A DNA stretch of 64,000 bases from Lateolabrax maculatus (GCA_031216445.1 CM062219.1:1542501-1606500), one strand, 5' to 3'. Counted from the first letter of the stretch, positions 47,191 to 60,222 are shown. Notes: generated by a model from the sequence alone, not told the origin. Program-made: numbers and translations.

Positions 47191-50100
47191 AATATTGAGG
47201 CGTTCTGTTGAATTCTTTGGCGTCATACTTCTGTCAGTGGTCTGCTACAGCTCTTTGTGTCTCTCAAATGTCCGAATCAGTTGGACGGGACAATTCACCC
47301 TGCCAGCTCCCTCAGCCCATGTGTGAGTATAGCAGGTCACTGTCCAGAGAATCCCATAAACTGTATAAAAAAAAAAGAAAAGTCTATTCAATCGGACTTT
47401 AGGACTACAGGTTTGAGGAACTCCCGCATTGGCATTGCGAGGTTGCCGCATGGAGAATTCACAGCGAGTGAGTGGGTGTGTTGATGACTTTTCTATCTTG
47501 TGACTGGTGCAAAACCAGAAGAAAAACATCCAAGGGTGATCAAGGATAGGAAAGGATTTTTGTCCTACTTCTATTAGTCTGCCTCTCAAAGTCTCTTATT
47601 ATCTTAAAATGTGGACTTGTAAGTGCAAAAACAAACATTTGCTCTGGTTTTACTCAAGTCTAACCATGTCACAAAACATCTAGTCAGTTCACATTTTGCA
47701 GTTTGCTTTCATGTTGGAAATTATTTTTACAATATCCAACCTGTTTAAGTCAAATGAAAGTCAAGTCATAATTCACTGTGTTCAGCACAGACATAGCTTG
47801 AGGTCAGATGAGGTGTAGTGAGTGGGTGGACGGTCACATTAAGGGGCTTCTCCTGTCTGGTGTTTGCTGATTATATATGCAGCTTCTATTGATATATGTT
47901 TGTGTCAATCCTTCCTGCATAATTTTAGCAAGTAGAAGAGGAAGTCCGGTATTTTCAGAGAACACTTGCTGATGCTCGGGAAAAGGAATGAAGACAGAAA
48001 TCACAGTTACAGTTTTTTGGACTCAAAATAAAGACATGCATGTGTTTTGCATGCATCCTTTAAAACGAAGCAATGCCTACTTGTGACCTTTATTTCAATC
48101 ATTTGTGGAGGTGAAATGATCTAGTAATTCACATGAAAAATGTGTTTTCTGCTTTCCTGTCCTGTTAATCATCTTGTTAATCATCCTCCACAGCTTTAGA
48201 TTGTCAGCAAAACCCAATTCCAACATCACCAACATAAAAAGATTTGAATCCACTTACTAGTTCTTAAAAAGTATAAACTCCTTACTTTCACCACAGCTTG
48301 CAGTTTTGGTTTCTGTTCCGTTTGACAAACAACTTTCTTTCTGGACTGTGTGCTGTTGTCTTGCAAATATACCCTGATGGGTGGGAGGCAAATCCTGCCC
48401 CGCAGCATTTCCCCACCACCAACCCGGCTTAATGTCCTAATGATTCCTTCTGTTGCCATCCTGAATGCTAATAAGAAGATAATGCTTCCTGCCACGATAG
48501 CAATTTCCAGAGGCTTTCCTGCTGCGGTTGATTCAACTGTTGAGAAGCTTTAAACCAGATGCTTGATGATATTAGGCACTCTGAGGAAACTGAGTGCTAC
48601 CCACACAAGTTTAATGAACCAAAGGCATTCACAGAGCCAGAAATACATTACATTTATGTCTGCATTTAAGGCGTTTAGTTGGTGCTATTATCCAGAGAGG
48701 CATAACGAGTGCAGCAACACAAGGAGATCATTAATATTACAAGCAGATAACAGCATGGGTCAGACTCACACCACTGAGGCAAGAGATGTAGCAAATATGT
48801 GTTAAGGATGTTTAAATATAATAGAGCTGCAGGTGAAAGATATGTAGGGAACTTTGTTTGGTATTTTTTCAAAAGGGATTTATGGTGCCATGAGAAGTCT
48901 CTGCTGTAATGCAGTTTTCAAACTGTGCAGTTAACAGCTAGTTAGTTGCAGCAGTGGCTGTGATGCACAGCTCATGGAGGCAATTTAGATACTTAAAATC
49001 TCTTCCGCACCGGATTTGCGTCAGAAATTGTGCACCTTTTCAGTCATAACTTAGTCAAATCTGAACACACAGACATGATACACAGACTGCATTTTAACTT
49101 TTTAATTTTTGGACTTACACTTCTTTAGGAGATCATTATCTCTGATACCTATTATAACTGCAGAAATGCCTGCAAATCTCATGTTTTTAAGGTTTCTTCA
49201 CTATCAAAGTAATCCAGTGATGATTGTCTGTACTCTGCAAACAGGAACTGCTATCCCCTACAAAAACAGTGTCTAGTTGGAGCCCCTTGTCATGTTTGAT
49301 GAGTTATAAGATCTCATCTCATCTCATAACAAGTTGTTTGCAGTTCCCCTCTAAAGTTTATATAACCTCCTTTGTCTCTGTGGAGTGGAGGTGTGGTGGT
49401 TAAAGGTGAAACCCAGCTTCGGGTGGTGTGATTTGAAACAGGCCTCTTCGCTGACAGTCTCCAGAGAGTCTCCGTGATGGAGAGCTGCCGAGTTTGAGCT
49501 ACACATCTGCCAAGCTGGATCAACAGACCTGAATCAGGCCTCAGGAGATGGTATCATCCATGTTGAGTCCCACACATGCAAACACCGGCTTAAACTGGAA
49601 TTCAAAACAGCTGTGTCGTAATGGCAACTCGTACATTGAAACTGAAACTGTGGTGCAGTGGCAGTGTCAGTCAACTGTGTGTGTTAAATTGTGTGCATTT
49701 TTGCACTTCAAAAAACAGTATATTCTTACAATGTATAATATAATGTGTAAAATGCTGCTCCAAAAAAGCCTCAAAGTACAGCTGACATTTGGAAAAGTAA
49801 ATTTTTTTTTCTTAGGGGATGACTTTTAAAAAGTCTGGCAGCTAGTTTTTTTTTTTAAAGCCAGGGAAGGGAATATGCAGTTCAGACAGTGTTGTGTTAG
49901 TGATTATCTGAAATAAAAAGACAACTACAAAGAGGAGGCACTCAATAGAGTGTAGGCTTCTACTAAAGCCTAATAATCTCCTCAGTTAGTCATTAGTTTT
50001 ACAGAGAGCGATGTGCTGGTTAATGACAGAATAGTAATAAAAGGCTGGCACAAGGGTGAAAAGGTCATGGGGTAACTAAAATCAATAGGTTTCCTCCTCT

Positions 50101-51140
50101 TGGGAAAACTGTGGAAAAAAATATATGAATAATGACTCAGAAGATCCTGCTTGTTTAACAATATAAAGACATGACGATGGTGCTGGGGAAAAGGTTACAG
50201 GGTCACTAAAATCAATAAGCTCTTTCCTTTTGAGATCATGAAAATGCAAACCAAAATTCACATTAGTTCACATAAATGGTCTTAGACTAACAGAGAAATA
50301 ATTAACTGATGGATGCAGCGGTCATCACATTTCCTCGCCTCTTAGTGGAGGTAATTATGGGCCAAGAGTCAGTGGCAAAGGCTCATCAGATTATGCCAAA
50401 ATGAAATGTTAGAATAATGATATAATAGCTATTTTAACACTTGAGTACCTGTAATTGTATTTTCTTTTTCCTTTTGATAATAATAATATTTTTTCTCCCA
50501 TGAGCCCAGAAGCACTCTTGTTATTCTTCTTCTTCTTAATGTTGTATTTGAAATCTCAGTCATAAAATACAGCATTTAAAGGTTTTAATTGTGGGTCGTA
50601 TGCTGCACAGATTGAAAGCCCTTTGACGGCAAATTTGAAAGTTGTGAATATGAGTTATATAAATAAAACGGACTTAACTTCACTAATCAATAACTATATG
50701 TTATAGTTTTAGCAGTAACCAACTCTAAAGCATGTGTCAATCCTTGTGTTAGGAGCATTAAAAAGCTACAAACATGTTGTAGTTATTTTTAAATGTGAAA
50801 GACGGAATAGAATGTCACGTGTATTACAGGACAGAAACATATTTCCTGAAGTGAGACATTTATATTTGTGTGTAAGCAACAGGCAAGGTGGAAGTTGATC
50901 TCTATGTGGGAGTTATGGTTTAGTGCTCTCTCTCTGTCTGTTTGCTTCTTTTTTCCTCTTTCTCTTTATTTGTAAGAAAGCCACTTTGTGTTTTGGTTGA
51001 CCCATCTTGTTTATTGTGTTTGGATTGAGTAAGAAATTCTGTGTTTGGTCTTTTTTCCTAAACCTTCAGTACAATGTGGTGTTTAAAAATAAACTAGAAA
51101 AGGCAATTTCTGAAGAAATTGTGGTGTGAATGCTGACTGC
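47191..51140. other. Intergenic stretch, no gene seen
   Basis: No frame here has domain-like sequence with splice signals. A frame near 48,350-48,553 was inspected and not supported. A repeat pair partner lies at about 49,080-49,290. The remainder is AT-rich spacer. Confidence 0.6.
49080..49290. repeat. Dispersed repeat, partner of 63,180-63,420
   Basis: It shares 'aagtaatccagtgatgatt' (here) with 'aagtaatccagtggtaata' (63.3 kb). Both have 'ataactgcagaa' before it and 'actctgcaaacagg' / 'cactgcaaacagg' after it, in the same order and orientation. Confidence 0.6.
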
Positions 51141-51265
51141 TGAAAGGCTGACGCTAAACTGGATTGCTGAAGTTGAGCACAAAAAGAGGAATAATATCAA
51201 CAATGTATGAAAGATGTGGAAGAGTTAAATGTTTGTTGAAAGGCTGACGCTAAACTGGATTGCTG
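51141..51265. repeat. 29-bp motif, two exact copies 96 bp apart
   Basis: Identical 29-bp segments lie at 51,141-51,169 and 51,237-51,265 (core 'ggctgacgctaaactggatt'). A third copy with two changes lies beyond the satellite at 56,777-56,805. The second and third copies are part of the longer flanking repeats. Confidence 0.85.
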
Positions 51266-51360
51266 GCTTGAACTAGCTTGAAGCAACTGGAGGGAGTATG
51301 AATTAGTAAGAAAAGTGGGAAACGGTCTAAATATTATGAATGGGAGTTAAAAGTTAAATT
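51211..51360. repeat. Left flanking direct repeat of the satellite
   Basis: This segment aligns without gaps to 56,751-56,900. By hand I count 14 differences in 150 bp (about 91% identity). It ends roughly 170 bp before the satellite starts, with a GT microsatellite (51,472-51,497) in between. No coding capacity is seen. Confidence 0.85.
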
Positions 51361-52489
51361 AAACTGAGAATGTATGAAATATGTATAAGCTTTTCTGGAC
51401 TACACATGAAAGTATGAATTAGAATATTAGGCACGAAAAATGCTTGAAAAAGTCCAAAAATGCAAAAATCCTCTGTGTGTGTGTGTGTGTGTGTGTCTTT
51501 GTCACATCCAACAACCGCCGACATAACCACTATGAAAAGAAAAGACAAAAAAATAGCAAAAACGACAAAAAACCAACAAAAAAACAAAAACAACGACCAA
51601 AAACAACAACATAAAGAACAAAAAAAAAAACTACACTATGAACAACAAAAACGACAAAAAACGACACTATAAACAACAAAAACGACAAACAAAACAATAA
51701 AAACAACAAAAAACAACACTATAGAGAAAAAAAGACAAAAAACAACACTATAAACAACAAAAAACGACACTACAAACAACAAAAAACGACAAAAAACAAC
51801 AAAAACAACAAAAAACGACACTATAAACAAAAAAGACACTATAAACAACAAAAAACAACACTATAAACGACAAAAAAAGCAAAAACGACACTATAAAAAA
51901 AACAAAAAAAAACACTACTATAAACAAAAAAAATGACACTATAAACAACAAAAAAAGACAAAGAAAAACAAAAAACGACAAAAAACAACACTATAAACAA
52001 CAAAAAAGAACTATAAACAACAAAAACAAAAACAAAATTAAAAAAACAACACTATAAACAAGAAAAATGGCAAAAAAACATAAAAACAACAAAAAATGAT
52101 AAAAAAAACCAACTAAAATGACACTATAAACAAGAAAAATGACACTGTAAACAAAAAAACAACAAAAACGGCAAAAAACGACAAAAAACAACAAAAACGA
52201 CACTATAAACAACAAAAATGGCAAAAAACGACACTATAAACAACAAAAAACAACAAAAAACTACACTATAAACGACCAAAAACAACAAAAATGGCAAAAA
52301 CAACAAAAAACGACAAAAACCTACACTATAAACGACAAAAAACGTCACTATAAATGACAAAAAACAACAAAAACGACAAAAAACAACAAAAATGACACTA
52401 TAAACGACAAAAAAACAACAAAAAACGACACTATAAATGACAAAAAACAACAAAAAACGACACTATAAACAACAAAAAACAACAAAAAA

Positions 52490-53300
52490 AGCAAAAAACG
52501 ACACTATAAACGACAAAAAACGACACTATAAATGACAAAAAACAACAAAAACGACAAAAAACAACAAAAATGACACTAAACGACAAAAAACGCATAAAAC
52601 GAAGAAAAAACAACTAAAAAACGACACTATAAACGACAAAAAAAACAAAAAATGACACTATAAACAACAAAAATGGCAAAAAACAACAAAAAACGACACT
52701 ATAAACAACTAAAAAGTCACTATAAGCAACAAAAACGGCAAAAAACGACAAAAAACAACAAAAAACGACACTATAAACAACAAAAATGACACTATAAACG
52801 ACAAAAAACGGCAAAAAAATAAAAAAAACGACACTATAAACAACAAAAAACAACAAAAAACAACAAAAACGACACTATAAACAACAAAAATGACACTATA
52901 AACGACAAAAAACAACAAAAAAGCAAAAAACGACACTATAAACGACAAAAAACGACACTATAAATGACAAAAAACAACAAAAACGACAAAAAACAACAAA
53001 AATGACACTAAACGACAAAAAACGCAAAAAACGAAGAAAAAACAACTAAAAAACGACACTATAAATGTCAAAAAAAACAAAAATGACACTATAAACAACA
53101 AAAATGGCAAAAAACAACAAAAAACGACACTATAAACAACTAAAAAGTCACTATAATCAACAAAAACGGCAAAAAACGACATAAAACAACAAAAAACGAC
53201 ACTATAAACAACAAAAATGACACTATAAACGACAAAAAAGGCAAAAAACAACAAAAAACGACACTATAAATGACAAAAAACAACAAAAATCAACAAAAAC
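52490..53300. repeat. Higher-order duplication in the satellite, ~432-bp offset
   Basis: The rare variant run 'tgacactaaacgac' then 'aaaacgaagaaaaaacaact' and 'aactaaaaagtcactata' occurs at about 52,571-52,725 and again at about 53,003-53,155. The flanking units are also in register over several hundred bases. The two copies differ at scattered positions. Confidence 0.8.
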
Positions 53301-53456
53301 GACAAAAAACAACAAAAACTGCAAAAAACAACAAAAAACGACACTATAAACGACAAAAAACGACACTATAAACGACAAAAAAGTCACTATAAACGACAAA
53401 AAACAACAAAAATGACAAAAAACAACAAAAAACAACAAAAACGACACTATAAACAA

Positions 53457-54200
53457 CAAAAATGACACTTTAAACGACAAAAAACGGCAAAAAACGACAA
53501 AAAACAACAAAAAACGACACTATAAACGACGAAAAAAAACAAAAATCAACAAAAACGACACTATAAACAACAAAAACGGCAAAAAACAACAAAAAACAAC
53601 ACTATAAACGACAAAAAACGTCACTTTAAACGACAAAAAACAACAAAAATGACAAAAAACAACAAAAATGACAAAAAACAACAAAAAACAACAAAAACGA
53701 CACTATAGACAACAAAAATGACACTTTAAACGACAAAAAACGGCAAAAAACGACAAAAAACAACAAAAAACGACACTATAAACGACGAAAAAAAACAAAA
53801 ATCAACAAAAACGACACTATAAACAACAAAAACGGCAAAAAACAACAAAAAACAACACTATAAACGACAAAAAACGTCACTTTAAACGACAAAAAACAAC
53901 AAAAATGACAAAAAACAACAAAAATGACACTATAAACGACAAAAAACAACAAAAAACGACAGAAAACGACACTATAAATAACAAAAATGACACTATAAAC
54001 GACAAAAAACAACAAAAAACGACACTATAAACGACAAAAAACCTCACTATAAACAACAAAAAACAACAAAAAACAACAAAAAACGACAGTATATAAACGA
54101 CAAAAAACAACAAAAATCAACAAAAACGACACTATAAACAACAAAAACGGCAAAAAACAACAAAAAACAACACTATAAACGACAAAAAACGTCACTTTAA
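53457..54200. repeat. Higher-order duplication in the satellite, ~256-bp offset
   Basis: 'tataaacgacgaaaaaaaac' followed by 'aaaaatcaacaaaaacg' and 'cgtcactttaaacgac' occurs at 53,521 and at 53,777. A third, more diverged copy begins at about 54,092. This indicates repeated local amplification. A similar pair with a 235-bp offset lies at 55,107 and 55,342 ('cgtcattataaacgac'). Confidence 0.75.
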
Positions 54201-56750
54201 ATGACAAAAAACAACAAAAATGACAAAAAACAACAAAAATGACACTATAAATGACAAAAAACAACAAAAAACGACAGAAAACGACACTATAAACGACAAA
54301 AAACGTCACTTTAAACGACAAAAAACAACAAAAATGACAAAAAAAAACAAAAATGACACTATAAACGACAAAAAACAACAAAAAACGACAAAAAACGACA
54401 CTATAAACGACAAAAAACATCACTATAAACGGCAAAAAATGACAAAAATGACAAATGACAACAAAAATGACACTATAAACGACAAAAAACAACAAAAAAC
54501 GACAAAAAACGACACTATAAACAACAAAAATGACACTATAAACGACAAAAAAGGCAAAAAACAACAAAAAACAACAAAAACGACACTATAAACGACAAAA
54601 AACAACAAAAAACAACAAAAACAAAAAAAAACAACAAAAACGACACTATAAACAACAAAAATGGCAAAAAACGACACTATAAACAACAAAAAACAACAAA
54701 AACGACACTATAAAAAACAAAAAACAACAAAAAACAACACTATAAACGACAAAAAACAACAAAAACGACACTATAAACAACAAAAATGACACTATAAATG
54801 ACAAAAAACGACACTATAAACAACAAAAATGACACTATAAACGACAAAAAAGGCAAAAAACAACAAAAACGACACTATAAACGACAAAAAACAACAAAAA
54901 ACAACAAAAACAACAAAAAACAACAAAAACGACACTATAAACAACAAAAATGGCAAAAAACAACAAAAAACGACACTGTAAACAACAAAAAACAACAAAA
55001 ACGACACTATAAAAAACAAAAAACAACACTATAAACGACAAAAAACAACAAAAATGGCAAAAAACAACAAAAAACGACAAAAAACGACACTATAAACAAC
55101 AAAAAACGTCATTATAAACGACAAAAAACAACAAAAATGACAAAAAACAACAAAAATGACACTATAAACGACAAAAAACAACAAAAAACGACACTATAAA
55201 CGACAAAAAACGACAATATAAACAACAAAAATTACACTATAAACGACAAAAAACAACAAAAATGACACTATAAACGACAAAAAACAAAAATGGCAAAAAA
55301 CAACAAAAAACGAAAAAAAAGACACTACAAACAACAAAAAACGTCATTATAAACGACAAAAAACAACAAAAATGACAAAAAACAACAAAAATGACACTAT
55401 AAACGACAAAAAACAATAAAAAATGACACTATAAACGACAAAAAACGACACTATAAACAACAAAAATGACACTATAAACGACAAAAAACAACAAAAATGA
55501 CACTATAAACGACAAAAAACAACATAAAACAACAAAAACAACAAAAAACAACAAAAATGGCAAAAAACAACAAAAAACGACACTATAAACAACAAAAAAC
55601 GACACTATAAACAACAAAAAACAACAAAAACGACACTATAAACAACAAAAAACAACAAAAATGACAAAAAACAACACAAATGACACTATAAACAACAAAA
55701 AAGGACAAAAAACAATACTATTAACAACAAAAAACTACACTATAAACAATAAAAATGACACTGTAAACAAAAAACAACAACATAAACGGCAAAAAACGAC
55801 AAAAAACAACAGAAATTACACTATAACCAACAAAAAACGACAAAAAACAACAAAAACGACACTATAAACAACAAAAACGGCAAAAAAGTCACTATAAACA
55901 ACAAAAAACGTCACTGTAAACAACAAAAACGGCAAAAAACGACAAAAAACGACACTATAAACAACAAAAATGACACTATAAACGACAAAAAACAACAAAA
56001 ACGACACTTTAAACAACAAAAAACGTCACTATAAACAACAAAAACGGCAAAAAACAACAAAAAATGACACTATAAACGACAAAAATGACACTATAAACGA
56101 CAAAAAACGACACTATAAACAACAAAAACGACACTATAAACAACAAAAACGGCAACAAACGTCACTATAAACAACAAAAACGGCAAAAAACAACACTATA
56201 AACAACAAAAAACGGCAAAAAACAACACTATAAAGACAAAAAACACCAAAAAAACACTGTACACAACAAAAACAACAAAACGACACTATAAACAACAAAA
56301 ATGACACTATAAACAACAAAAAACGGCAGAAAAACGATGTAAAACAACAAAAAATGACACTATAAACAAAAAACAAAAAACGACACTATAAACAAAAAAC
56401 AACAAAAAACGCCACTATAAACAACAAAAAACGCCACTGTAAACAACAAAAAAACGTCACTATAAACAACAAAAACGGCAAAAAAACAACAAAAAAGAAA
56501 ATACAAAGAACAAAAATGATACTATAAACAACAAAACCACAAAAAACAACAAAAATGACACTATAAACAACAAAAAGACACTATAAACAACAAAAAACGA
56601 CAGAAAAATGATGAAAAACAACAAAAACGACACTATAAACAACAAAAATGACAAAAAACATCAACAAAAACAACAAAAAAGAAAAAAAACAACAAAAAAA
56701 CATCAACAAAAACAACAAAAATAGAAAAAAAACAACAAAGTGTGATGTGA

Positions 56751-56900
56751 AAGATGTGGAATAGTTGACTGTTTGTTGAAAGGCTGGCGCTAAACTGGAC
56801 TGCTGGATTGAATTTGCTTGAAGCAGCTGGATGGAGTATGAATTAGTAAGAAAAGTGGGAAATGGTCTAAATATTATGAATGGGAGATAAAAGTTGAATA
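56751..56900. repeat. Right flanking direct repeat of the satellite
   Basis: Same orientation and about 91% identical to 51,211-51,360 by hand count. Together with the left copy it brackets the satellite. The sequence beyond 56,900 is AT-rich and unrelated to that beyond the left copy. Confidence 0.85.
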
Positions 56901-57260
56901 AAAGTTTGTATGTATAAAAGATCTTCAAGTTGCAAGTCATAATAACACTAACAATAATGATAGTTGTTATTATTATCATTACAGTTGATTGTTATAATAT
57001 ATAGTTGATTATACATAGTAATGTTATTATACTTATTAATATTTGTAATTAATATAATATAATATTTGTTATTATTACTGCCAACTGTTTCCTGTTTTCC
57101 CGAGGCTTCACGTCACGTCTACATCCGCGCAGCCTGTGACCGAGCCTTCTCCACCCTCACTGTGGTCTGAAAAATCTTCTTCTCTCCCCTATTTAGAACA
57201 AACAACAACAAAACAATGATCGTGTCTGTGTTTTACGCAGAATATTTCCTGTTTAATTGA

Positions 57261-57273
57261 TTCCAGAATCTTT
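57261..57273 (+). promoter_or_regulatory. Candidate heat-shock element of the polyubiquitin gene
   Basis: TTCCAGAATCTTT contains TTC, GAA and TTT blocks spaced by two bases, close to the TTCnnGAAnnTTC consensus (third block imperfect). It lies about 80 bp upstream of the TATA box. Polyubiquitin genes are classically heat-shock inducible, so the position is sensible. Confidence 0.45.
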
Positions 57274-57315
57274 TCACTGTGAGTTTATCGGATAACCATA
57301 TTTTATAGTCCCACC

Positions 57316-57321
57316 GGGCGG
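57316..57321 (+). promoter_or_regulatory. GC box (Sp1-type) in the polyubiquitin promoter
   Basis: GGGCGG lies 30 bp upstream of the TATA box, within a CpG-richer stretch that extends into the first intron. Confidence 0.5.
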
Positions 57322-57350
57322 GACAGCGGAAGGATATTTGCCTCGTTGTC

Positions 57351-57357
57351 TATAAAA
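57351..57357 (+). promoter_or_regulatory. TATA box of the polyubiquitin gene
   Basis: TATAAAA in a GC-rich setting (gttgtctataaaagccgcc), with pyrimidine-rich sequence about 30 bp downstream where transcription would begin (about 57,380-57,385). Confidence 0.75.
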
Positions 57358-57381
57358 GCCGCCTCACTGCTCTCTGTCCGT

Positions 57382-57439
57382 TAAACAGTGACAGAACCCG
57401 GAAGTGAGCGTGACATACACCGGTGGGAACAATTTGTTT
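57382..57439 (+). other. Untranslated first exon of the polyubiquitin gene
   Basis: The short leader exon runs from the predicted start (about 57,382, uncertain by some bases) to the donor TTT|GTAAGT, whose GT is at 57,440-57,441. Polyubiquitin genes typically have one intron in the 5' UTR just before the ATG, as here. The intron (57,440-58,443) begins CpG-rich, contains a MITE-like fragment near 58,050-58,110, and ends with ctctccacag. Confidence 0.7.
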
Positions 57440-58044
57440 GTAAGTATTTTTTAAAGTCTTTTTTAACGGAAAGTCACCGCGTTTTCACACGTGTGTGTTG
57501 TGTGATGTTCTGCGCGTTGAATCGGCGTTAATTTAACGGTTAGTAACGAATTAATTACCAGCTACGTCAGCTGTTTTGGTAGCTAACGAGGCTAGCCGGG
57601 GCCTAACCGCAGAAAACGGACAAAACAGCAGATTTCAGCTTTAATTTCAGTCGGTTTTATCCGTGAGCAAATAAACATTAACCATAACAAGAGGATAAAT
57701 AGTTTAGGATAACCACAGTGGACAAGTTAACGGTAAAATAACGACAAACCGACCGTTTCTTGCGGCTTCCGGTTACCTTAGCAACGTTAGCTCGTTAGCT
57801 GCCGACTCACAAACAGGAAGCGTCTGGAGAGCTGCGCCGTTCAACGCCTTTCTGCGCCGACATGTACCCGTTTCTTCCAGTAAACTGTGTGGAAAATGGA
57901 TCTATTGTATTGATACGAAGCTTCGAGTAGAAAACGGAGGCTGTTACCGAATTAAACGGCAACGTCGGCAAACTGATGGCCAAGAAACGTCAGTTAGCTC
58001 CACGATGATCGATAACTTTAATGTCTGTGGTTAGAGAGTAGCGG

Positions 58045-58115
58045 TAGTCTTACTAATTAATCAATCCACAGGAAATGAATCGGCAACTATTTGGATGAAA
58101 TCTCAAACTGTCAAG
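58045..58115. repeat. MITE-like fragment in the polyubiquitin intron
   Basis: 'ctaattaatcaatccacagg' and 'aaatgaatcggcaactattt' match the repeat at 1,272-1,378 and the reversed one at 62,165-62,497. Confidence 0.5.
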
Positions 58116-58423
58116 GAATTTCTTTTTTTTTTATGGTAAAATGCTAAATATGATTTAGTTTCATCATTTTGAAGGTGTCACCCTGAGCTTCAGGCTGGGC
58201 ATGTTCTGCCATCTTGTATACAGATGATTAATAATCAGTTCAGAAATGAATCAGCATAATGTGCTGCAGATCAGGGTGTTTAAGTGTTGGTGAATATTCT
58301 GCTTTATTGATTTCAATAGAAAGCATGTCGGTGAACCCTTTTACTGACACAAATAGCACAGCTGAGCAATACTTCATAGATTAAAATGTAAACTGAAATC
58401 TGACTTGTCTTTCCACCATTTAA

Positions 58424-59140
<717 letters not shown>

Positions 59141-59236
59141 TCTGCTTCTGCTCAAATATGCCTCCGTAAACCCACCTCCTATTCCAGTGTTAAAATCGCT
59201 CCTTCTGATCATTCCTTTCTTCTTTTTTTAAGTTTC

Positions 59237-59242
59237 AATAAA
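59237..59242 (+). terminator. Polyadenylation signal of the polyubiquitin gene
   Basis: AATAAA about 97 bp after the stop codon gives a compact 3' UTR (gtttcaataaaggtcg), followed by T-rich sequence. Confidence 0.85.
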
Positions 59243-59873
59243 GGTCGAGCATTCCTGAATTTTGCTTTCCTTGGCTTTTAATAATCTCACTTTGCGTCTT
59301 GACTGCTTTGTTCGACAGTTCGTGTAAAAGCGTCTTTGGGCTCCAGAACTTATTTTGAGGTAATTTTCATCTGTTTGGTGACTGAAAATACACAAATACA
59401 ATAAAGATAAAACTAGTTGCATGTGATGTGCTTAAAGTAGTCAAACGTTAAAAGTTCGCTAAAGGTTTTAAGTTAACAGGTTGGATCTGATGAGACCTGA
59501 AATGTTGTGTTTTGATTATGACCTCAGGAGCAGAACCGCTACACAAATGCTGCTGTTACAAATGTTCATCATAACTAATAAAATGGCTTCTCACTGTCAC
59601 CTGGTCACTCTTTATTTTATAGTGAGTCAGTGAATTCTAGCTGCCTTAAGAAATTTCATTCTTACAGATGTTTTATCTCAAACTGGAAGTCCCCAAAATC
59701 TTAATTTACACCACAATGAAGTATGACTATATAAGAAACTTCTACTGTAAGTTTATTTCTCAGTACTTGGTTTTTGGTGGTTTCAGTTGAGATGTAATGT
59801 TTGTCCACTAGTTGTCACCAGAGACCAGTTTAACTCTTCCATTGCAACATTTTTGTTGAGATGTTGGAGTTTA

Positions 59874-60222
59874 CAGTAGTGGAACAAGTAGCAATACTAC
59901 TGTGTAAGTATAGAAGTATTTGCATCAACACAGAACCAGAAGTAAAAGTTCTCATGTAGACTGGCCCATTTCACATTGTTATTGATGCATTAATGTGTTC
60001 ATCACTTCAACGTTCCATCTGGTAAAAGTGGAGCTACTTTGAATTATTAGGATCAATAAATATCCTGTAACACATGATGTATTTGATTGTATTTGTTATT
60101 AATCTGAATCTGCAAATCAACTAAAGCTGCCAGATTAATGTAATGCAACAAAGTATATTTCCCTCCCTGATTTGTAGTGAATAGAAGTTTAGTAAATGTA
60201 CTTTATGTTAATCAAGTTAAGA
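59874..60222. repeat. hAT-type MITE family, copy 3 (diverged)
   Basis: It begins 'cagtagtggaacaagtagc' and includes 'atatttccctccctgatttg' and 'agtgaatagaagtttagtaa', in the order seen in the 26.2-kb copy. It lies between the convergent polyubiquitin and minus-strand transcripts. Confidence 0.6.

Larger units (their letters stand above)
51530..56740. repeat. A-rich CACTATAAAC/AACAACAAAA minisatellite array (~5.2 kb)
   Basis: The plus strand is made almost entirely of A and C with a few G and T. Short units of the form AACRACAAAA alternate with a recurrent CACTATAAAC-type motif that occurs on the order of a hundred times or more. Variants include CGTCACTTTAAAC, TGGCAAAA and CGGCAAAA. Segments of the array are themselves duplicated at offsets of about 432, 256 and 235 bp. 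Two of the three minus-strand frames stay open for long distances and would give hydrophobic Phe/Val/Leu/Cys/Tyr/Ser repeats; these are composition artefacts, not genes. The array starts just after a GT microsatellite and ends just before the right flanking repeat, about 0.6 kb upstream of the polyubiquitin TATA box. Confidence 0.95.

Noticed and set aside
48226..48553. Overlapping plus- and minus-strand frames considered as a small gene
   Set aside because: No recognisable family, no splice or promoter signals, and both strands are equally open. It may be an unclassified repeat.
51600..56980. Many minus-strand open frames of 60-180 codons giving Phe/Val/Leu/Tyr/Ser/Cys-rich 'membrane-like' peptides
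   Set aside because: They are translations of the A-rich satellite. Two minus-strand frames lack stops only because the units contain few stop-forming triplets; the peptides are periodic, with no start context and no domain.
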